Shown: piece by piece, positions 9,791 through 22,255 of the stretch | Numbering within the stretch: the first letter of the stretch is position 1 | Layout of the letters: each line of letters opens with the position of its first letter | Source: Cladopsammia gracilis | Taxonomy: Eukaryota > Cnidaria > Anthozoa > Scleractinia > Dendrophylliidae | Assembly: GCA_022457155.1 (NCBI GenBank) | Contig: JAJGOT010000412.1 | Coordinates: forward strand, 301,001 to 365,000 | Length of the DNA: 64,000 nucleotides | Reading direction: 5' to 3' | The notes under the pieces: generated by a model | What the model was told of the DNA's origin: nothing | The model's database searches: none | What the model saw: only the letters and a program-made list of their open reading frames with translations | Position numbers and translations under genes: made by a program

Positions 9791-11144
9791 GCTGCAAAAA
9801 AAGCGAACAGAATGGCTTCGAAGAACCGATAGTTTGTATAGTTGTTACGTTTAGTACTATAGAATGGCATCAAATGATTTAATTAAAGAACGACCGATTC
9901 TCACTTCCAAAATGTAACGAGATTTTTCTAGTCTCAAATTCTATTTTAGGATCACTTTTATCACCAATCAAATACTTTCTGTTACAATGGAACGCAACCG
10001 GCCAGCTTCCCTTGTATTCACAGACATGTACACTGGTGTATTAATTAACTGACGGGGAAATGAATCAATTTAACAATAGTACTTCTTTATCCCGATTATA
10101 TATACAAGGCCACTTTAATTACAAATTTCGTCCCACCAATCTCGCATTTTTAAAAATGGTTAAATCTTTCTTTGAATTCAAGTTGTCCCTTTGTTAGTAT
10201 AGACAACGTCATAGGGTTCAGTCTAAAATTTGACAGTCTGCTTAAACTGAAAAACACTGACTTGATAATGTTAGAAAAAAACCGCCAAGCGTTTTCGCAA
10301 AATTGAAAATTTCCTGCATGTCGATTTTTATAAACAATTCGATACTGCGAACGAAAGCGATGATCCGAACGCATGTGTTCATTCCCGTCATGCTCTTCCT
10401 GCTTTCTGCTCCTTTCGCGTGACTCGGTGAAATTAACGCCCAAAGAATTTGCAGCGATAATCGTCTGAATCGTAGGCCAGTGAGCAACCTAGGTAAGCTC
10501 TAATTTTTGTAATGAAACTTGCTTTAAACTTCAAACTTTCTCCCGATGAAATGTTCATCTAGTGACGTAAATCGGCCAAGCAATCTCTGGCAGTGGCCTG
10601 GCAATCGAGCATTGTGATTTGATTTTGTAGGGATAGAACGTGCATCCGTGTACAATTTGTAAACGAAATTTTTTGTCGATTATACTTAATTCAAATCAGA
10701 AGTCAGATCTGTGACATCTGTTTGATTAGCTATTTTCTTCTATGGTGTCCGCCCGCACGTTCAATCGTTATTTTGAGATTTCTAAACGGCGTATAAAAAT
10801 AGCGTGACAGTCTGAAAACGAAGATTCGCTTTAACACTTGTCAGTTGTCGGCAAACTGTAAGCTCTTATGATCGATTTTGAATTTTATTTTTTCTACACT
10901 ACATTGATGTACATTTAGCAGCGCTGAGGTGTCGTTCTGTTTAGTCTTTCTGGAGAGTTATTACAAAGGCGACGTGTTCTGAATATGCCAAAAAGTAAAC
11001 ACTAAAAATAAATTTACATGTCAACACGTCACGACACAGACCGCGTGACGACTAATTTTCTTCGGACTCTTGTTGCGTGAATGTGAAAACAAGTAAAATC
11101 TCCGAAGAAGGAAAGTGATCACTTACCAGTCATCAGGGCCGAGT
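9791..11144. other. Intergenic; possible promoter near 10.79 kb
   Basis: No convincing gene. A TATAAAAA at 10792-10799 is followed about 58 bases later by a GTAAGC donor-like site. The next plus-strand gene is the opine dehydrogenase at 12376, whose ATG has an acceptor-like TTTTCTTCAAG about 40 bases upstream, so a non-coding first exon near 10.82-10.86 kb is possible. This is inference only. Confidence 0.25.
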
Positions 11145-11216
11145 TGTTCAAAGCAGGGTTAAGTTAACCCCAAATTTGAATTCAATTCTACACGTTTCAC
11201 ACAAAGCAGATGTGCA

Positions 11217-11912
11217 AGGCCTAGTTTATACGTCGAATTTCAGACGAAAATAATTCAGACGAATTTAATGCAAGGAATTAAATTCGTCTGAAGAGCGACG
11301 TTTAAAACCGCCTCCCATAATTAAATTCGTCCAGACGTTGTATCCGTCTGGACCAGACGGATACAACGTCTGAAAAGCGTGTGAATTTAGACGTCGAATT
11401 TCAGACGCATCGAACCTAATGCATAAATTTCAATCACATTAATGTAATGTAGTATCTGTTGTGTGACGTAATTAAAGTGGCGGGAAACTGAGCAATACGT
11501 GACTTGATGACATATCCTTTCAATTCGCCTGCGCAGTAAGGCAAAGACCAAATTCCACCATCCCCGATTTCTGTGAAAGCGACGACAACTGCGAATTTTT
11601 GAATTCTGGACAGTTTCGAGAGTTGCAACAATAATCGTTTCCTGATCACAGCTAATGATATCATTTGATGAAGAAGTTGAAGCCTTTTCAGTCTTTCCCT
11701 AATATAAATCATGGAAACAACAATCCATTTCCTGAAGCGCGCCATGTTTTTTTTCCCGCTGTTCGATGGCAGTCACGGCTCACTAGTTTTTAAATTCGTC
11801 TGAATTTAATTCGTCGTCTAAATCGGAGCTATATAATAATATCGACGTCTCACAGACGAAGTTAATGCGAATTAAATCCGATTGAATTAAATTCGACGTA
11901 TAAACTAGGCCT
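11217..11912. mobile_element. TIR element (AGGCCTAGTTTATACGTCGA)
   Basis: The left end AGGCCTAGTTTATACGTCGA and the right end (inverse, TCGACGTATAAACTAGGCCT... ending at 11912) are perfect inverted copies for at least 20 bases. The interior holds further mirrored TTCAGACGAATTTAAT and GTCTGGACCAGAC motifs. It has no transposase, so it is non-autonomous. A target duplication was not clear. A related single end, GGCCCGGTTCAAACGTCGA, occurs at about 17842. Confidence 0.65.
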
Positions 11913-12375
11913 AAATTTGATTTTGACTGTGACCATTCTGACGGGTAACCTCCCCCCCCCCCTCCCCCCCCTCCCCGCCCCCTTCATGTAAACAGGGGCA
12001 AAATAAGCTGCCAAGAAAGAGGGAGTCAGACTGAAAGACGAAGAAGAGGGGAGGGAAAGAAACAAAAATTCACTCCGCTCAGCCCCTGACGTTTTGCAAA
12101 ACCGAAATGGCCAAGTTTAAAAATTCAGTATTCGATCACCAATGAACGCTTATACTGCAGGCTAGACGAATGTTGAAAGAAAGACCAATGAAATCAATCA
12201 ATCAATCAATCATTTATTTTAACACATAACGCCTAAGGAGTTAAACACTCATTCAAACGCGCACGTGTAAATCAATGAAATTAGGTTGTAAAAGTACGCT
12301 AATAAACTGTACAAATATTTTCTTCAAGGGGTTGACGAATTAAAAGGATAAAACAGACGCGAAAAAAATCCCATC

Positions 12376-14568
12376 ATGAGTACAGGCAGAAGTACCAAGC
12401 TGTTGATTTGTGGCAGCGGCAATGGAGCTCACGCCTTTGCGGGAATCGCGTCATCGCATCCGGGAACTGAAGTTCGAGTGCTCAGTTTGTATCAAGACGA
12501 GGCTGAGCGTTGGAGTAAGACTATGCAGACTGCTGATCTGGAGATCACGTGTCATCGGCGTGATCAAGAGCCGCACGTGATCAGATCTAAGCCAGCTCTG
12601 ATTACCAAGAACCCAGAAGAAGCTGCGCGAGGTGTGGACATCATAGCATTCGTGTTACCAGCGTTTGCTCATCAAGTATTCCTGGAGACCCTCAAGCCGT
12701 ATATCGAGCCTGGTGTGATTATTGTTGGGCTGCCTGGGGCTTCCGGACTGGAGTTCCAGGTGCGAGGAATTCTGGGAGAAAAAGCCACCAAGTGCACTGT
12801 GATGAACTTCGAGTCGCTACCCTGGGCGTGTCGGCTGGGCGAGTTTGGAAGGAAATGCGATGTTCTCGGCACCAAGGAGTCAATGGTTGGGGCTATGCAG
12901 GTGAACTTTATGTTGCCTTCTGTTACCTTTTGGGTAATAAAAAAGAACTTGCGGGAAAAGCGTATCATTTTACACAATCTGACCAGCCACGCTTCCTGTG
13001 ATTTAATTCACAGAGGTCATAAATGCCTACCACCTACAAACGTGAGACAACAAAACTATTTTTATGCTATATATGAAAAGGACAATATACATGCAATTTG
13101 GAAACAGTCTGCTTAGAATTTAAATTAACGTGACCTTTCTGTGTTACAAATCGAGCTAGTAGAGAAATAACCTTAACCCGGGTACATCAGGATTCCAAGT
13201 CAACACCTAGCCTGCGTCGCTGACGATTTTGTTGGCGCGCGATGCCGAATTCACGAGCGGTGAAGCCATGAGCGGAAAGAGGCCTCTTGCGGCTTCGAGA
13301 TTTCCCCATTACCCTCACGACTTCGCCGCTCGCGAATTCGGCATCAGGCGCCAACAAAACCGCCAGCTACAGTAGGCTAGTCAGCACTTTGACGGCTTGA
13401 CGACGCTACATCGTTCTCCAAGAGACATGCATACAATTCCGTTTTCAAAGACCACATTCCTTTAAATATTTTCTTTGCTTCAACAAAACGTTTTTTCATT
13501 AGGTTGGAACTGATGCAGTGCCAAAGAAAGAGCCTGTCCCCACCCTACAGAGTTTGATTGGTGACCATCCTCGGTTGAAAGTATCCGGGCACCTCATTGG
13601 CATGACTATCATGAACCCCAACGCTTACGCACACCCGTCAATCATGTTTGCTCAGTGGGAGGGGTGGGACAGTAAACCTGTCAGCGAACCTCCTCTGTTT
13701 TACACTGGACTCAGTGAGTTAGCGGCTGAGCTTCTTTCTGGTTGTTCAGACGAGGTGTTAAAATTGAGCCGAGTTGTCAGCGAAAGATCTGGTGTCGACA
13801 CTTCACAGGTAAGAACTAAATTCGTCACCACACCATATAAAATGTATATCTTAGCAAAGGGTTATAGGTGAATTAATATTTTCTCAAAATGTTTCAGAAA
13901 TAAAGCTAACTGGTAAAAAAAACATCTGATTTCGACTAAATCAGTCATATCTGTAGCGTTGGAAATATTTTAGTGTTTTGTTAAATGAAGTCAACTACTT
14001 GTGGTTGTTTTAGTTTTCGATAGTCAAGATGTGAATTCTAAAGTGGGTTAGATGTTTTTCATAATGTAACTGCAGGCAAAAATATTTTGTGGGTCGTAAA
14101 ATAGAATGTGATTATTTTCTATTTTTGTTGTTGTTTTCACGGTGTGTTTGTTTGTTTGTTTGTTTGTTTGTTTGTTTTCAGGTAACACATCTATATGATC
14201 TTCTTGTCAAGTTCTACTCTCACGAAATTTCCGACACCACAAACCTTCGATCATGTTTCCGAACCAACGCTGCTTACCAGGGACTGAAACATCCGATGAA
14301 GGAAACGAGCGACGGTTCGTTCGTACCCGACTTCTATCATCGTTATCTGACAGAAGATGTCCCGTATGGACTTGCTGTCATCCGGGGTATAGCTGAGATT
14401 GTACAAGTGGAAACGCCGACCATAGACAAAGTGCTTTTGTGGGCTCAGGAGAGGGTTGGAAAAGAGTATCTTGTTGGGTCTAAACTGCAGGGCAAGGATG
14501 TGTCATCTACCCGAGCACCTCAAAGATATGGTCTTACCACCTTAGACGCTATCTTGGGAAAAGTTTAA
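12376..14568 (+). CDS. Opine dehydrogenase, three exons (12376-12900, 13503-13808, 14182-14568)
   Basis: The joined exons give 405 residues, the usual length for octopine/strombine/tauropine-type dehydrogenases. These enzymes reductively condense pyruvate with an amino acid using NADH and regenerate cytosolic NAD+ in low oxygen. The N-terminal Rossmann fold opens with LLICGSGNGAHAFAG (residues about 9-23). The C-terminal octopine-DH domain starts in exon 2. NPNAYAHPS places a His at 219 and EDVPYGL an Asp at 336, which I take as the family catalytic His-Asp pair (inference by motif). All introns are phase 0 with GT-AG ends: CAG/GTGAAC to CATTAG, and CAG/GTAAGA to TTTTCAG. The ATG at 12376 follows an AAAAAAATCCCATC context. 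A possible AATAAA lies at about 14807. Which amino acid it prefers cannot be read from sequence. Confidence 0.9.
13208..13379. mobile_element. MITE in opine dehydrogenase intron 1
   Basis: The ends TAGCCTGCGTCGCTGACG and the inverse CCAGCTACAGTAGGCTA bracket long mirrored blocks: TTTTGTTGGCGC / GCGCCAACAAAA and GATGCCGAATTC / GAATTCGGCATC. The 172-bp element lies wholly in the intron and leaves both splice sites intact. Confidence 0.7.
14147..14177 (+). repeat. (TTTG)n microsatellite
   Basis: About seven TTTG units directly precede the TTTTCAG acceptor of opine dehydrogenase exon 3 and serve as its pyrimidine-rich tract. Confidence 0.8.
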
Positions 14569-14889
14569 TTAATAGTATTTTATTATTTTGCCTTTTCAAC
14601 TGCAATCTAATTACGCCACAATTTTAGAGCAAGTAGAGTTGTAGTGGTGGTATACAGACAAGGTGTTAAACTCATAAAATCTTTGGCATTTTTTTTTTAC
14701 ATCTTCCGTACAATCAATTGTTGTAAATCTTATAAAGTCAGCAAAGTAAAAGTTTTTAAAACTGAATCACACCCTTTATCTCTGGACTGAAGTCGGCGGA
14801 TTAATAATAAAAATAATTGATTGGATCGACAGAGATGATTCTGGCTGCCCCTCTGCCCATTCTCGTCCCAGAGCCGCACTTCAGCCGAT

Positions 14890-15410
14890 TCGCATATAAT
14901 TAACCGCATATAAGCGAGTCTAATTAACATCAAAATACCGCATGCAAGCGGTTAAAGTAGGCCCAATTCACCTACTGAGAAATAACGAAAATAGAGCTGA
15001 TCTCAAACTGGCTTTTGTCTTTCACTTCACCATTTGACATAAAGTAAAACTTCTTTTTTAGTAAAAGAAAGAAAAAGATCAGAAGGGTGTATGCCTCGAA
15101 CCCGTCGTCGTTTGCTTTATAACTAATACCCATATCCACTACACCAACGAGGGCTAGCTGACCGGAACCGTAATTTTTAACTTATTTATAGAGTTACCCA
15201 TAACCATAAATGAAAGCTAACCGTTTTCAAATCAGTGCTTTAGCCTAAACACTGCAGATCAGTGCTAAACTGGAGCTCTTTTCTCGCAGTTCTGTGTCTA
15301 ACGTCAGTAATATAAAGAATACTACTGTTAGGTAAATAGGGCCTATTTTACCGCTTGCATGCGGTAATTTGAAATTAATTAGACCCGCTTATATGCGGGT
15401 GTACCAATTA
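14890..15410. mobile_element. TIR element enclosing a decayed tRNA-like segment
   Basis: Left block 14895-14985 (CCGCATATAAGCG, TCTAATTAA, TACCGCATGCAAGCGGT, TAGGCCC) returns inverted at 15330-15410 (GGGCCTA, ACCGCTTGCATGCGGTA, TTAATTAGA, CGCTTATATGCGG). Between the arms, a minus-strand segment near 15085-15170 resembles a degenerate tRNA with a GGTTCGAGGC B-box-like motif. The piece AAAGCTAACCGTTTTCAAAT at about 15211 recurs near 56930. This could be a foldback MITE with a captured SINE, or two inverted SINE tails. Confidence 0.5.
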
Positions 15411-15412
15411 AC

Positions 15413-15415
<3 letters not shown>

Positions 15416-15461
<46 letters not shown>

Positions 15462-15722
15462 CACTTTATTTAAGTGTCAAGGTATTTAGCGCGCGAGCAC
15501 TAATTGGGGACACTAAATAAAGAAACAAATATTCAAATAGAACATAACATTTTAAAAATCCCAACTGGCAGGAGGCAAACCAGTTGGCTATTTTACAAGC
15601 GTGGTCGAGGAGTTGAACCCGGGTCTGCCGTGAAACAACTCCAGCAAGTGGTCAGAGCGGGACTTGAACCCGGGTCCTCCGGATTACAAGTCCGACGCCC
15701 TAACCACTCGACCACGCTGCCT
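15416..15722 (-). mobile_element. tRNA-derived SINE with (ATT)n tail
   Basis: The minus strand starts with a tRNA-like head: GGCAGCGTGGTCGAGTGGTT (A box), an anticodon loop CTTGTAA with anticodon TGT, then GGGTTCAAGTCCC (B box). About 170 bases of unrelated body follow, then GACACTTAAATAAAGTGATT and a run of about 14 ATT units at 15416-15460. Head plus body plus simple tail is the SINE pattern. The head is not a free tRNA gene because the 3' acceptor strand does not close. A second GGGTTCAACTCC lies 40 bases downstream. Confidence 0.7.
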
Positions 15723-17840
15723 CCCTGAAAAGGTCGTCGTGGGGTAGTAAGGAATAAATCAATAACACCCAAGGAATCTTTCCAGTGGATTATCTGTTCG
15801 AGGCCTCAGTCAGGGGTCTTAGTCGCCTGAAGGTCGCAGGGGATACCTGGCCATAAATATGTTCATAAGACAAAACTAATGGCAGGGGAGTCACTTTTAA
15901 AAGCTTTATATCTTGGGCCTTTAGAAGCCGATTTCGCTAAAACTTGACAGATATATTGGGGAATAATGGGAGTTCAACAGTACTAATTTTTATTCAATGA
16001 ATTGCGCTTTTTGTACAACGTGATTTTGTGTCCAAGTTTGCTCCTCGAGAAGAACACAATCTACCGCTTGATTGTATTGCAGGCGCATTTTTTTGTAATT
16101 GGAGACTCGTGTTCAAAAAGGCAGACATTTTGAAGTTGTGAAACCTCGTGGTCGTGATAAATAAAATAATATCCTTTCTTTATGATTATAGTCAATTGTT
16201 GATACTAAAGCAACTCATGGCAATTTACGAAACAAATAAAACGAGCGAAAACCTAACAAAACCTATAACGAAAACATGTTTTGTCCTACAATAGCTGTGG
16301 ATACGCCGGCTGTGGATTGCAGTGAAATACAATGATCCCCCTGCTATGCTTTCTTTTATTCGCTCCCCACCCCCTCGAACTCCTCATTTATTTTTTAGAA
16401 TGATTTCCATCCCCCACTTACACCTCAAATCGCACTTTGTCTTTGACAAACAGGTCCTGAGTGGTCAACAAGCCTTCCACAAGGATTATGTCCAGAGGCA
16501 CTTTGAAGTTTTGAAACCTGACAACGGCGAATTTAAACACTTTAGTAGTGTCATAATAATTTCAGACACACTCGACCGCACTCGTCTGTGACAAACTTAG
16601 GGACAAAATCGATGGAGCAGAAGTGCGGAGGTATTGAGGCCAGAACTTACGTCAAGTTGCGAGCACGTTTGGCACGCAAGTTTGTCCGCAATTTGAAATT
16701 TTTGATACGGTGTTCGCTTTTTTAATACATGTTTGACATCACATTTCATCAGTGATTTTTAAAACACGGGACGATTTTCAACGACCATTTAAACCGCCAA
16801 CATTTCGTTAAAAATCGCGCCGTGTAGCACAATACGAAAGACATTTTTTGTTGCAAGCTTTTAAACCACTTTCAAAACCTTGCAACATGTTGCCGCAACA
16901 AAATATTGCGTTAAAAATCGTCCGCGCGCTGTTACACGGTGCGGACGTTTCAGTTTTCACCCAACATTGTTGCGCTAAGAATTGTCCCATGTCCTATCAC
17001 CTTTATGGTCGAAAAAATCTCATTGTCATAAAATAAATCAATTTTTCCGAGAAAATTATCCATTCAATTCCCAAAAGACCATTTTTTCATAATGTTAAGA
17101 GAAAATGACAGTACGTCAACATTCAACCAATATGCCAGCAAAGACGCTGTAATTTCGTCCAACCAATCAGAAAAAAGAAAGCGTTGCGCAAGCCGTCGAG
17201 CCAGCGTAAGAAATTCGCGCCTATTTTTGCATAATTTTTAATCACTGTTCAGTCCGAACTTCACAAACTCTTCTATATGCCTATTCAAAATTGAAGGAAA
17301 TTATTGAAAACTTTACTAGAAGTATTACACGCAGTCCGCTAAAGAAGAAAGGGATCAACTTTACCTCGGAGGCATATTTTTTCGTGATGCAAGGTAAGAA
17401 CTTACCACGTAACAATCTTTGCGGCCGTTCATGGGTCAAGCTTTTGAATGTTAATATTTGTTCTAAAATTAGTTTTATTTAAATTTTCGGACCAGAAAGA
17501 AAGCTCCCAGCCTCCAGAGCTGTGTTAAAGCGTGAACGGTTTAGAAGTAGTACACAAAATTATTGATGGAGTAAGACCGTAAACTGGGACGTGATATAAT
17601 AAAAAAAATTCATTGAATTCATGGCGACTTGAGACTTTTATAACAACTTTGGCCTATAAGATCGAAGGTAATGTTATTTTAAACTTTAGTTAGCGGTACA
17701 TTTCCACCGTCGTGTAATTTTTGAGCGTACTGTCGCAGATCAAAAATAAGATGCGGTTAACGTAATACTAAATGCTAACGGTTGCACAAGTTATTTGATT
17801 TCCGCGCGTTTTTAAAAGCCAGTTAATGTTATATCTAAGG
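15723..17840. other. No supported gene; possible exon remnant near 16.45 kb
   Basis: Near 16454 a TTTGACAAACAG acceptor-like site precedes about 45 open codons (QQAFHKDYVQRHFEVLKP and on to a TGA at 16591). I do not recognise it, and a single short exon cannot be trusted. From 16790 to 16990 there are mirrored GCAACATGTTGC and AAAAATCG motifs typical of a decayed MITE. Confidence 0.25.
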
Positions 17841-19284
17841 CCCGGTTCAAACGTCGAACTTCACATGCGCCGAATCTAATGCAAAGGAGCAAAGTGTATT
17901 GTTCTCTGTACCTTGTTGTATGCATGTAATTGTAAAACTTAGAAATAATTTGCGTCATTTTTAACGACATAGAGGTTGTTTTGTACAAAAAAGCTTAATC
18001 TCAACAAATTTAGGTTCTTTTAATAAAAACGCTCGAAAGAGTTTATGAACGTACATTTTAGTAAAGAAGTTTATTCAGTTTTCAATAAATATATAAATTT
18101 AGGAAGTATCTAAAGAGCGATTTAAAAAAAACCTCTAAACTCGCTAAATAAAGTTGCCGCTGAAATAGTAGGGAGCTTAAGCAACCACGACGGTGACGGC
18201 AGCGAGAACGGCACAGAGTTTTGAGAAAAACAAACGTGGCGCCTATTCAGCGATCATTTCATTTTGCTCAGCACGGATCGCGAAATTGTTGTTTTTCGTC
18301 TTAAAATCAAACAATTTGTTGTCCGTAAAAATGTTTGTTGAATCAATAGATAATTTATAGAACCATTGAAGAAATACACTGCCTTTTTGGTCATTTTTGT
18401 CTTTGGATCGAGAACCCAGTCAAATGCAACGCATGCGCAGTTGACCAAAAAATTGTGGCTGGATATTTTAGCGACTTTCCTCGGAAATGTGCTGATTTCT
18501 ACGGAATCACTCGTTAGAATTTCACGAAATTTGGCACAATAATAGTTCCGAATATGCCGACTCATCTGCCATCAGAAATTTGAAATCTAACAGAGGAGAT
18601 TTTTACAAAACGCAAACATATTAAACCACAAATTACGCCGAAAGATTCCTCTGTTAAAATTACATGAGACCAGTGTTAACATGCGAATATTTTTACGAGT
18701 TTACTGGAGACAAATGATGGACAAAATGTAACAAATAGATTTTCAGAAAATAAACGAAACCAAATATTGCAGGCTGATTTACAATCCACCGTGTTGCCAT
18801 GGCAACACCCTAAAAGCTCAACAAAAATATCAAAATATATAGCTTGTTGCTTAATCGTATGCCTCACCAATTTTGGGCGCCCAGACGTTCGTAGTTTTAA
18901 AATGACAACGGATGACGCATAGGTACAGTGAAACTGTGTTCAGCCACCTCAAAAGGAACAGGACAAATTGTCCTCAATCAAAATGAAACGGGAAGAGCGT
19001 GTTCCTTTTGCACGAAGTTGCTTTCTCTTTCTTGAGGAGACTGGATACTTACGATTTACAATAACAAACATGGCCTTTAATCCATCAAGGAGCATGGCAC
19101 TAGTGGGACGCAGCAGATGGTACAGGATTTTCCGATCATTTCGGCAAAAACGAGAAAAGAAGACTACCTCTGAAGGTATTCCTTTTTTTCCGAAAAATTT
19201 CCTCTTAAGGTATTCCTTTTTTTTTTCGAAAAATTTCCAGGAAAAGTCTGCTCCATCTGATTTACCACCGGAACAACCGGTTTT
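17841..19284. other. Intergenic, MITE ends only
   Basis: A single end related to the 11217 element lies at 17841-17885. A left end of the GGGAGCTTAAGCAACCACGA family lies at 18172-18220. The open frames here look like chance. No host gene is supported. Confidence 0.35.
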
Positions 19285-19311
19285 TTTTTATCTCATACAA
19301 AAGGAAAGCGC

Positions 19312-19608
19312 TCTGGGTTTAATGAGCGAAAACAATGCCTGTGCGTGCGTTTTACATTTTGGTACATTTCTTTGCCGTTCCTTGCAAAACAACAAAGTCA
19401 AATATTCAAACTATAGGTTTATAATTTTCCTTCTCCATTTGAACTGGAAAGCCATCCCTTCAAATTCAGCTCCTGGACAATCCGGTCACATTAGATAAAC
19501 TAAACAAATTGGAACAACTGCAAAGTAGTTTAAAACCGCCAGCGCGAATCCTTTTTTCAAGTGACGTTTTCCTTGGCGTTGCCGTCGTCGTTTCTTATGC
19601 TCCCTAAT
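19312..19608. mobile_element. Left-truncated copy of the 370-bp MITE
   Basis: This shares the body (AATGAGCGAAAACAATGCC, TTTGCCGTTCCTTGCAAAAC, TTCAAGTGACGTTTTCCTTG) and right end (CTTATGCTCCCTA) of the elements at 24045 and 54993. The left terminal repeat is missing, though a separate left end of the family sits 1.1 kb away at 18172. Confidence 0.6.
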
Positions 19609-19723
19609 TTGGTAGTACTCATCTAATCTCCTCTTGTCATCCCGTTTTTAGGGAATAGAGGACATTCTACAAGCGCCAATCTCCTCTAACGAACACCTCT
19701 GCAAGGAAAACCACCATCTTCTA

Positions 19724-20037
19724 CAGACCCGTTTACACAGACGATTTTTTGTGCAATTTTTGTCGCGCGCAAGTTGCATCTTCAAATCGCATGTGCAAAC
19801 GGGCGGCGATTTCAGTGCGATTTGGAGGCGATTTGTCGCGCGATGTCGCAGAGTTTTCGAACATGTTCGAAACCTGATGCAACTTGGCGGCGAGTTTTGG
19901 CAAATCACAGCAAATCAAAGCAAATGTCGCACCCGAATCGCACAGGAAATCGCCGCTAGTTTACACTTGCGACAAAAGTTGCACTGGAGAGCGCGACAAA
20001 AACCTCATCAAAAATCGCATGTGTAAACGGGCCTTAC
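19724..20037. mobile_element. MITE (GRCCCGTTTACACA ends)
   Basis: The left end AGACCCGTTTACACAGACGA and the right end (inverse, ATGCGATTTTT within TCGCATGTGTAAACGGGCCT) are matching terminal repeats. The interior is rich in TCGC and GCGA words (TTGTCGCGCG, GGCGATTTGTCGCG) and partly self-complementary. No coding content. Confidence 0.65.
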
Positions 20038-20181
20038 AATCTTGTCTCTGCCCTTTGGACTATGACTGACAAAGTAGAACAGCAAGAAAAAGATAAAGTT
20101 CGTCGAAGACATTTTATGGTCGTGGTATCGTACGCTTTTCTTTGGTTTTCATTGGGACAGATCTAAAATTATGGTTGATTT

Positions 20182-20567
20182 AGGCCCCGTCCACACTAAT
20201 GCGTTTTCGTTTGAAAACGGATACTTTTTTATCCGGTTTTACCGATCGTCCACACTAAAACGATCAAAACGGAGATGTTTATCTATAAAATCGGAGATTT
20301 TCGAAAACGCTTTTCAGAGTGGAGACTTTTGAAAACGCAGGTCTATCGTTTTAGTATGGACGGCAAAAGCGGACCTTTCCAAAAACGCTTACGTCACAAC
20401 TAGTAACGCGTGGTATCGCTGACGCTATTGGAGCATGCGTATTGAACAGAAAAACGTCCGAGCAGAGCCTGGTGATGAAAACGCATCTTGGACGCAAATC
20501 TTTTTATCCGTTTTCGGGGAACCAAAAACGGAGGTTTTCAAAAACGCATTAGTGTGGACGGGGCCTT
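20182..20567. mobile_element. MITE (AGGCCCCGTCCACACTAATG)
   Basis: Terminal repeats AGGCCCCGTCCACACTAATG and the inverse CATTAGTGTGGACGGGGCCT are exact over 20 bases. The interior has repeated AAAACG/CGTTTT words. This is the layout of small hAT-type MITEs, but the target duplication is not clean, so the superfamily is unassigned. Confidence 0.75.
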
Positions 20568-21715
20568 AATTGCAGAATACGCGTAAAGTTGTCGCGTTAG
20601 TCCTTGCAACGCACTGATTGTTACGACCTTTTTCCAAACAGGCGCCTGCTACGGAGGCTACAAAATTATATTACTTAGGTTTTGATAATTTGCACTTTTT
20701 CCTGATTTAGATGAGGGTAATGGATTCGTCAGCGGTAACTGTTTAGTATTACTTTACTAACGTTATTTCCTTTTTTTAATTCTGATGGGTTGCATGTTTC
20801 AAAAATGAAGAACGATGATTTGTACAGTTCGTGTTAAACTCCAGGAGCTTTAAAACAAGATCACAAGAAAAATTGCTTTAGTATACATGGTTTACTGCTC
20901 TTGTAATCGAATTTGCTGTTGTTGTTATTCTTAGTAGGACGCACTTGGTCAATGCAGTGGTTGTAAGGACGTCTCATGAAGAAGAGTGCCTCCAATTGTT
21001 GATCATGAGATTGTAATAAAGGAATACTCTAGCTAAGATGAATCAGAGAAGCATCTCATCTCATCTTTCTCCGCAAACAATGATGACGCGCGCCTCTAAT
21101 CAGAGCCAGAAATATTGGAACTCCGGAAGACCGGGACACCGGGAGACCAGGACACCGGAACAGTCCGAAATACTGTATATATATATATATATATAACGGC
21201 TAACCCTAACCTTAATCACAAGCTTAACAGCTACCTAGGCACTAATTAAGGTGTTCTCGGCTGTTCTGGTGTTCCGTGTTCTTATATCCTGGTGCTACAA
21301 TGCTCTGTTGTTCCTTGTTTTAGTACATGTCCGCAAGATCATTTCCAAAGTGAGATGTCCCCCGGCAAAAGGTCACGTGGTAGCGTCGGGTGTAGAGGAA
21401 TAGGCGAAGTGTTGTTTGGTTCTTTCTGTTCTTAGTTTCATGATGCTTCACGTTGTGTACACTATATAAAGCTTACTTGTCGACGTTTTGAACCACCTCT
21501 TGAGTTTTACATTTTCTAAAGCCTCATATTCAGCTCCTTGATCTGAGTGCTTGTGCTTGCTAACTTTCTCCAATGCCCTTGACCACGTATTTTCGCTTTC
21601 TCTAACTCTTAACTTTTTTTTAATATGATTATTGTATTGTTCAATGTTCTTTTATTAGTAGTAGTTATTGTTACTTGTTAATATTATCATTGATTCATAA
21701 TAACCCCTGTTTTCT
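20568..21715. other. No gene seen; (AT)n and GGAGACCGGGACACC repeats
   Basis: An imperfect GACCGGGACACC-like repeat lies at about 21126-21165, followed by an (AT)n run at 21175-21194. No open frame or RNA is supported. Confidence 0.4.
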
Positions 21716-22255
21716 TAGCTCAACGCTAAGAAAACAGAGGTCATGAGCTTCAACATCAAGGAGAAAGTCAAGATCACCGCCAAAGAACTATGGATCGATT
21801 ATCACTCGCTTCCAATAAGGAATTTATGTCAGCTCCAATGAGAAAGACATCCGAGCGAAGAAAGCACAAGCTTGGAGAGCTCTCCACGACCTCAAGAACA
21901 TCTGGAAATCCACCATGCCGGAACAACTCATTCTACTCTTCGGCTCGGAGTCATGGACACTCACAGTAGAGCGCGCTGGCAAGAGACTCGGCTTGACGGC
22001 TGCTACACGCGCATACTCAGGATAGTCCTCAATTTCTCATGGAAGGATTGGGTCAGAAACAAAGTCGTCTATGGCGATCTGCCTAGTCTCCGTCAACATC
22101 AGGAAATCAAAAGATTCCGACTGGCTGGACACTGCATGCAGTCACCCTGAGCTGATTGCTAGTCACTTGGTCCTCTGGGAACCGACCCAGGGAGACAGGC
22201 CCTTACATACAAAGATCTGCTTTGACTTCTATGGCGGACCGTAAAGTTTGGCGTG
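21716..22255 (+). pseudogene. LINE reverse transcriptase C-terminal fragment
   Basis: Across several frames the translation follows the end of a craniate/cnidarian LINE polyprotein: LNAKKTEVMSFN at the start, SESWTLTVERA, then RLDGCYTRILRIVLNFSWKD and VRNKVVYGDLP, ending RLAGHCMQSP followed by a stop and a broken LVLWEP-like piece. Frameshifts near 21830 and 21990 and the internal stops show that it is dead. The catalytic core is not present in the window. Confidence 0.75.

Noticed and set aside
11136..11142. Second hammerhead core (CTGATGA on the minus strand near 11136)
   Set aside because: No GAAA partner or cleavage triplet at a suitable distance and no stem I pairing.
15634..15722. Functional tRNA-Thr(TGT) gene on the minus strand
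   Set aside because: A and B boxes and an anticodon loop are present, but the acceptor stem does not close and a SINE body with (ATT)n tail follows.
18968..19498. 176-codon plus-strand frame
   Set aside because: It runs through TTTTTCGAAAAATTTCC repeats and into the 370-bp MITE; the residues are compositionally biased and match nothing I know.
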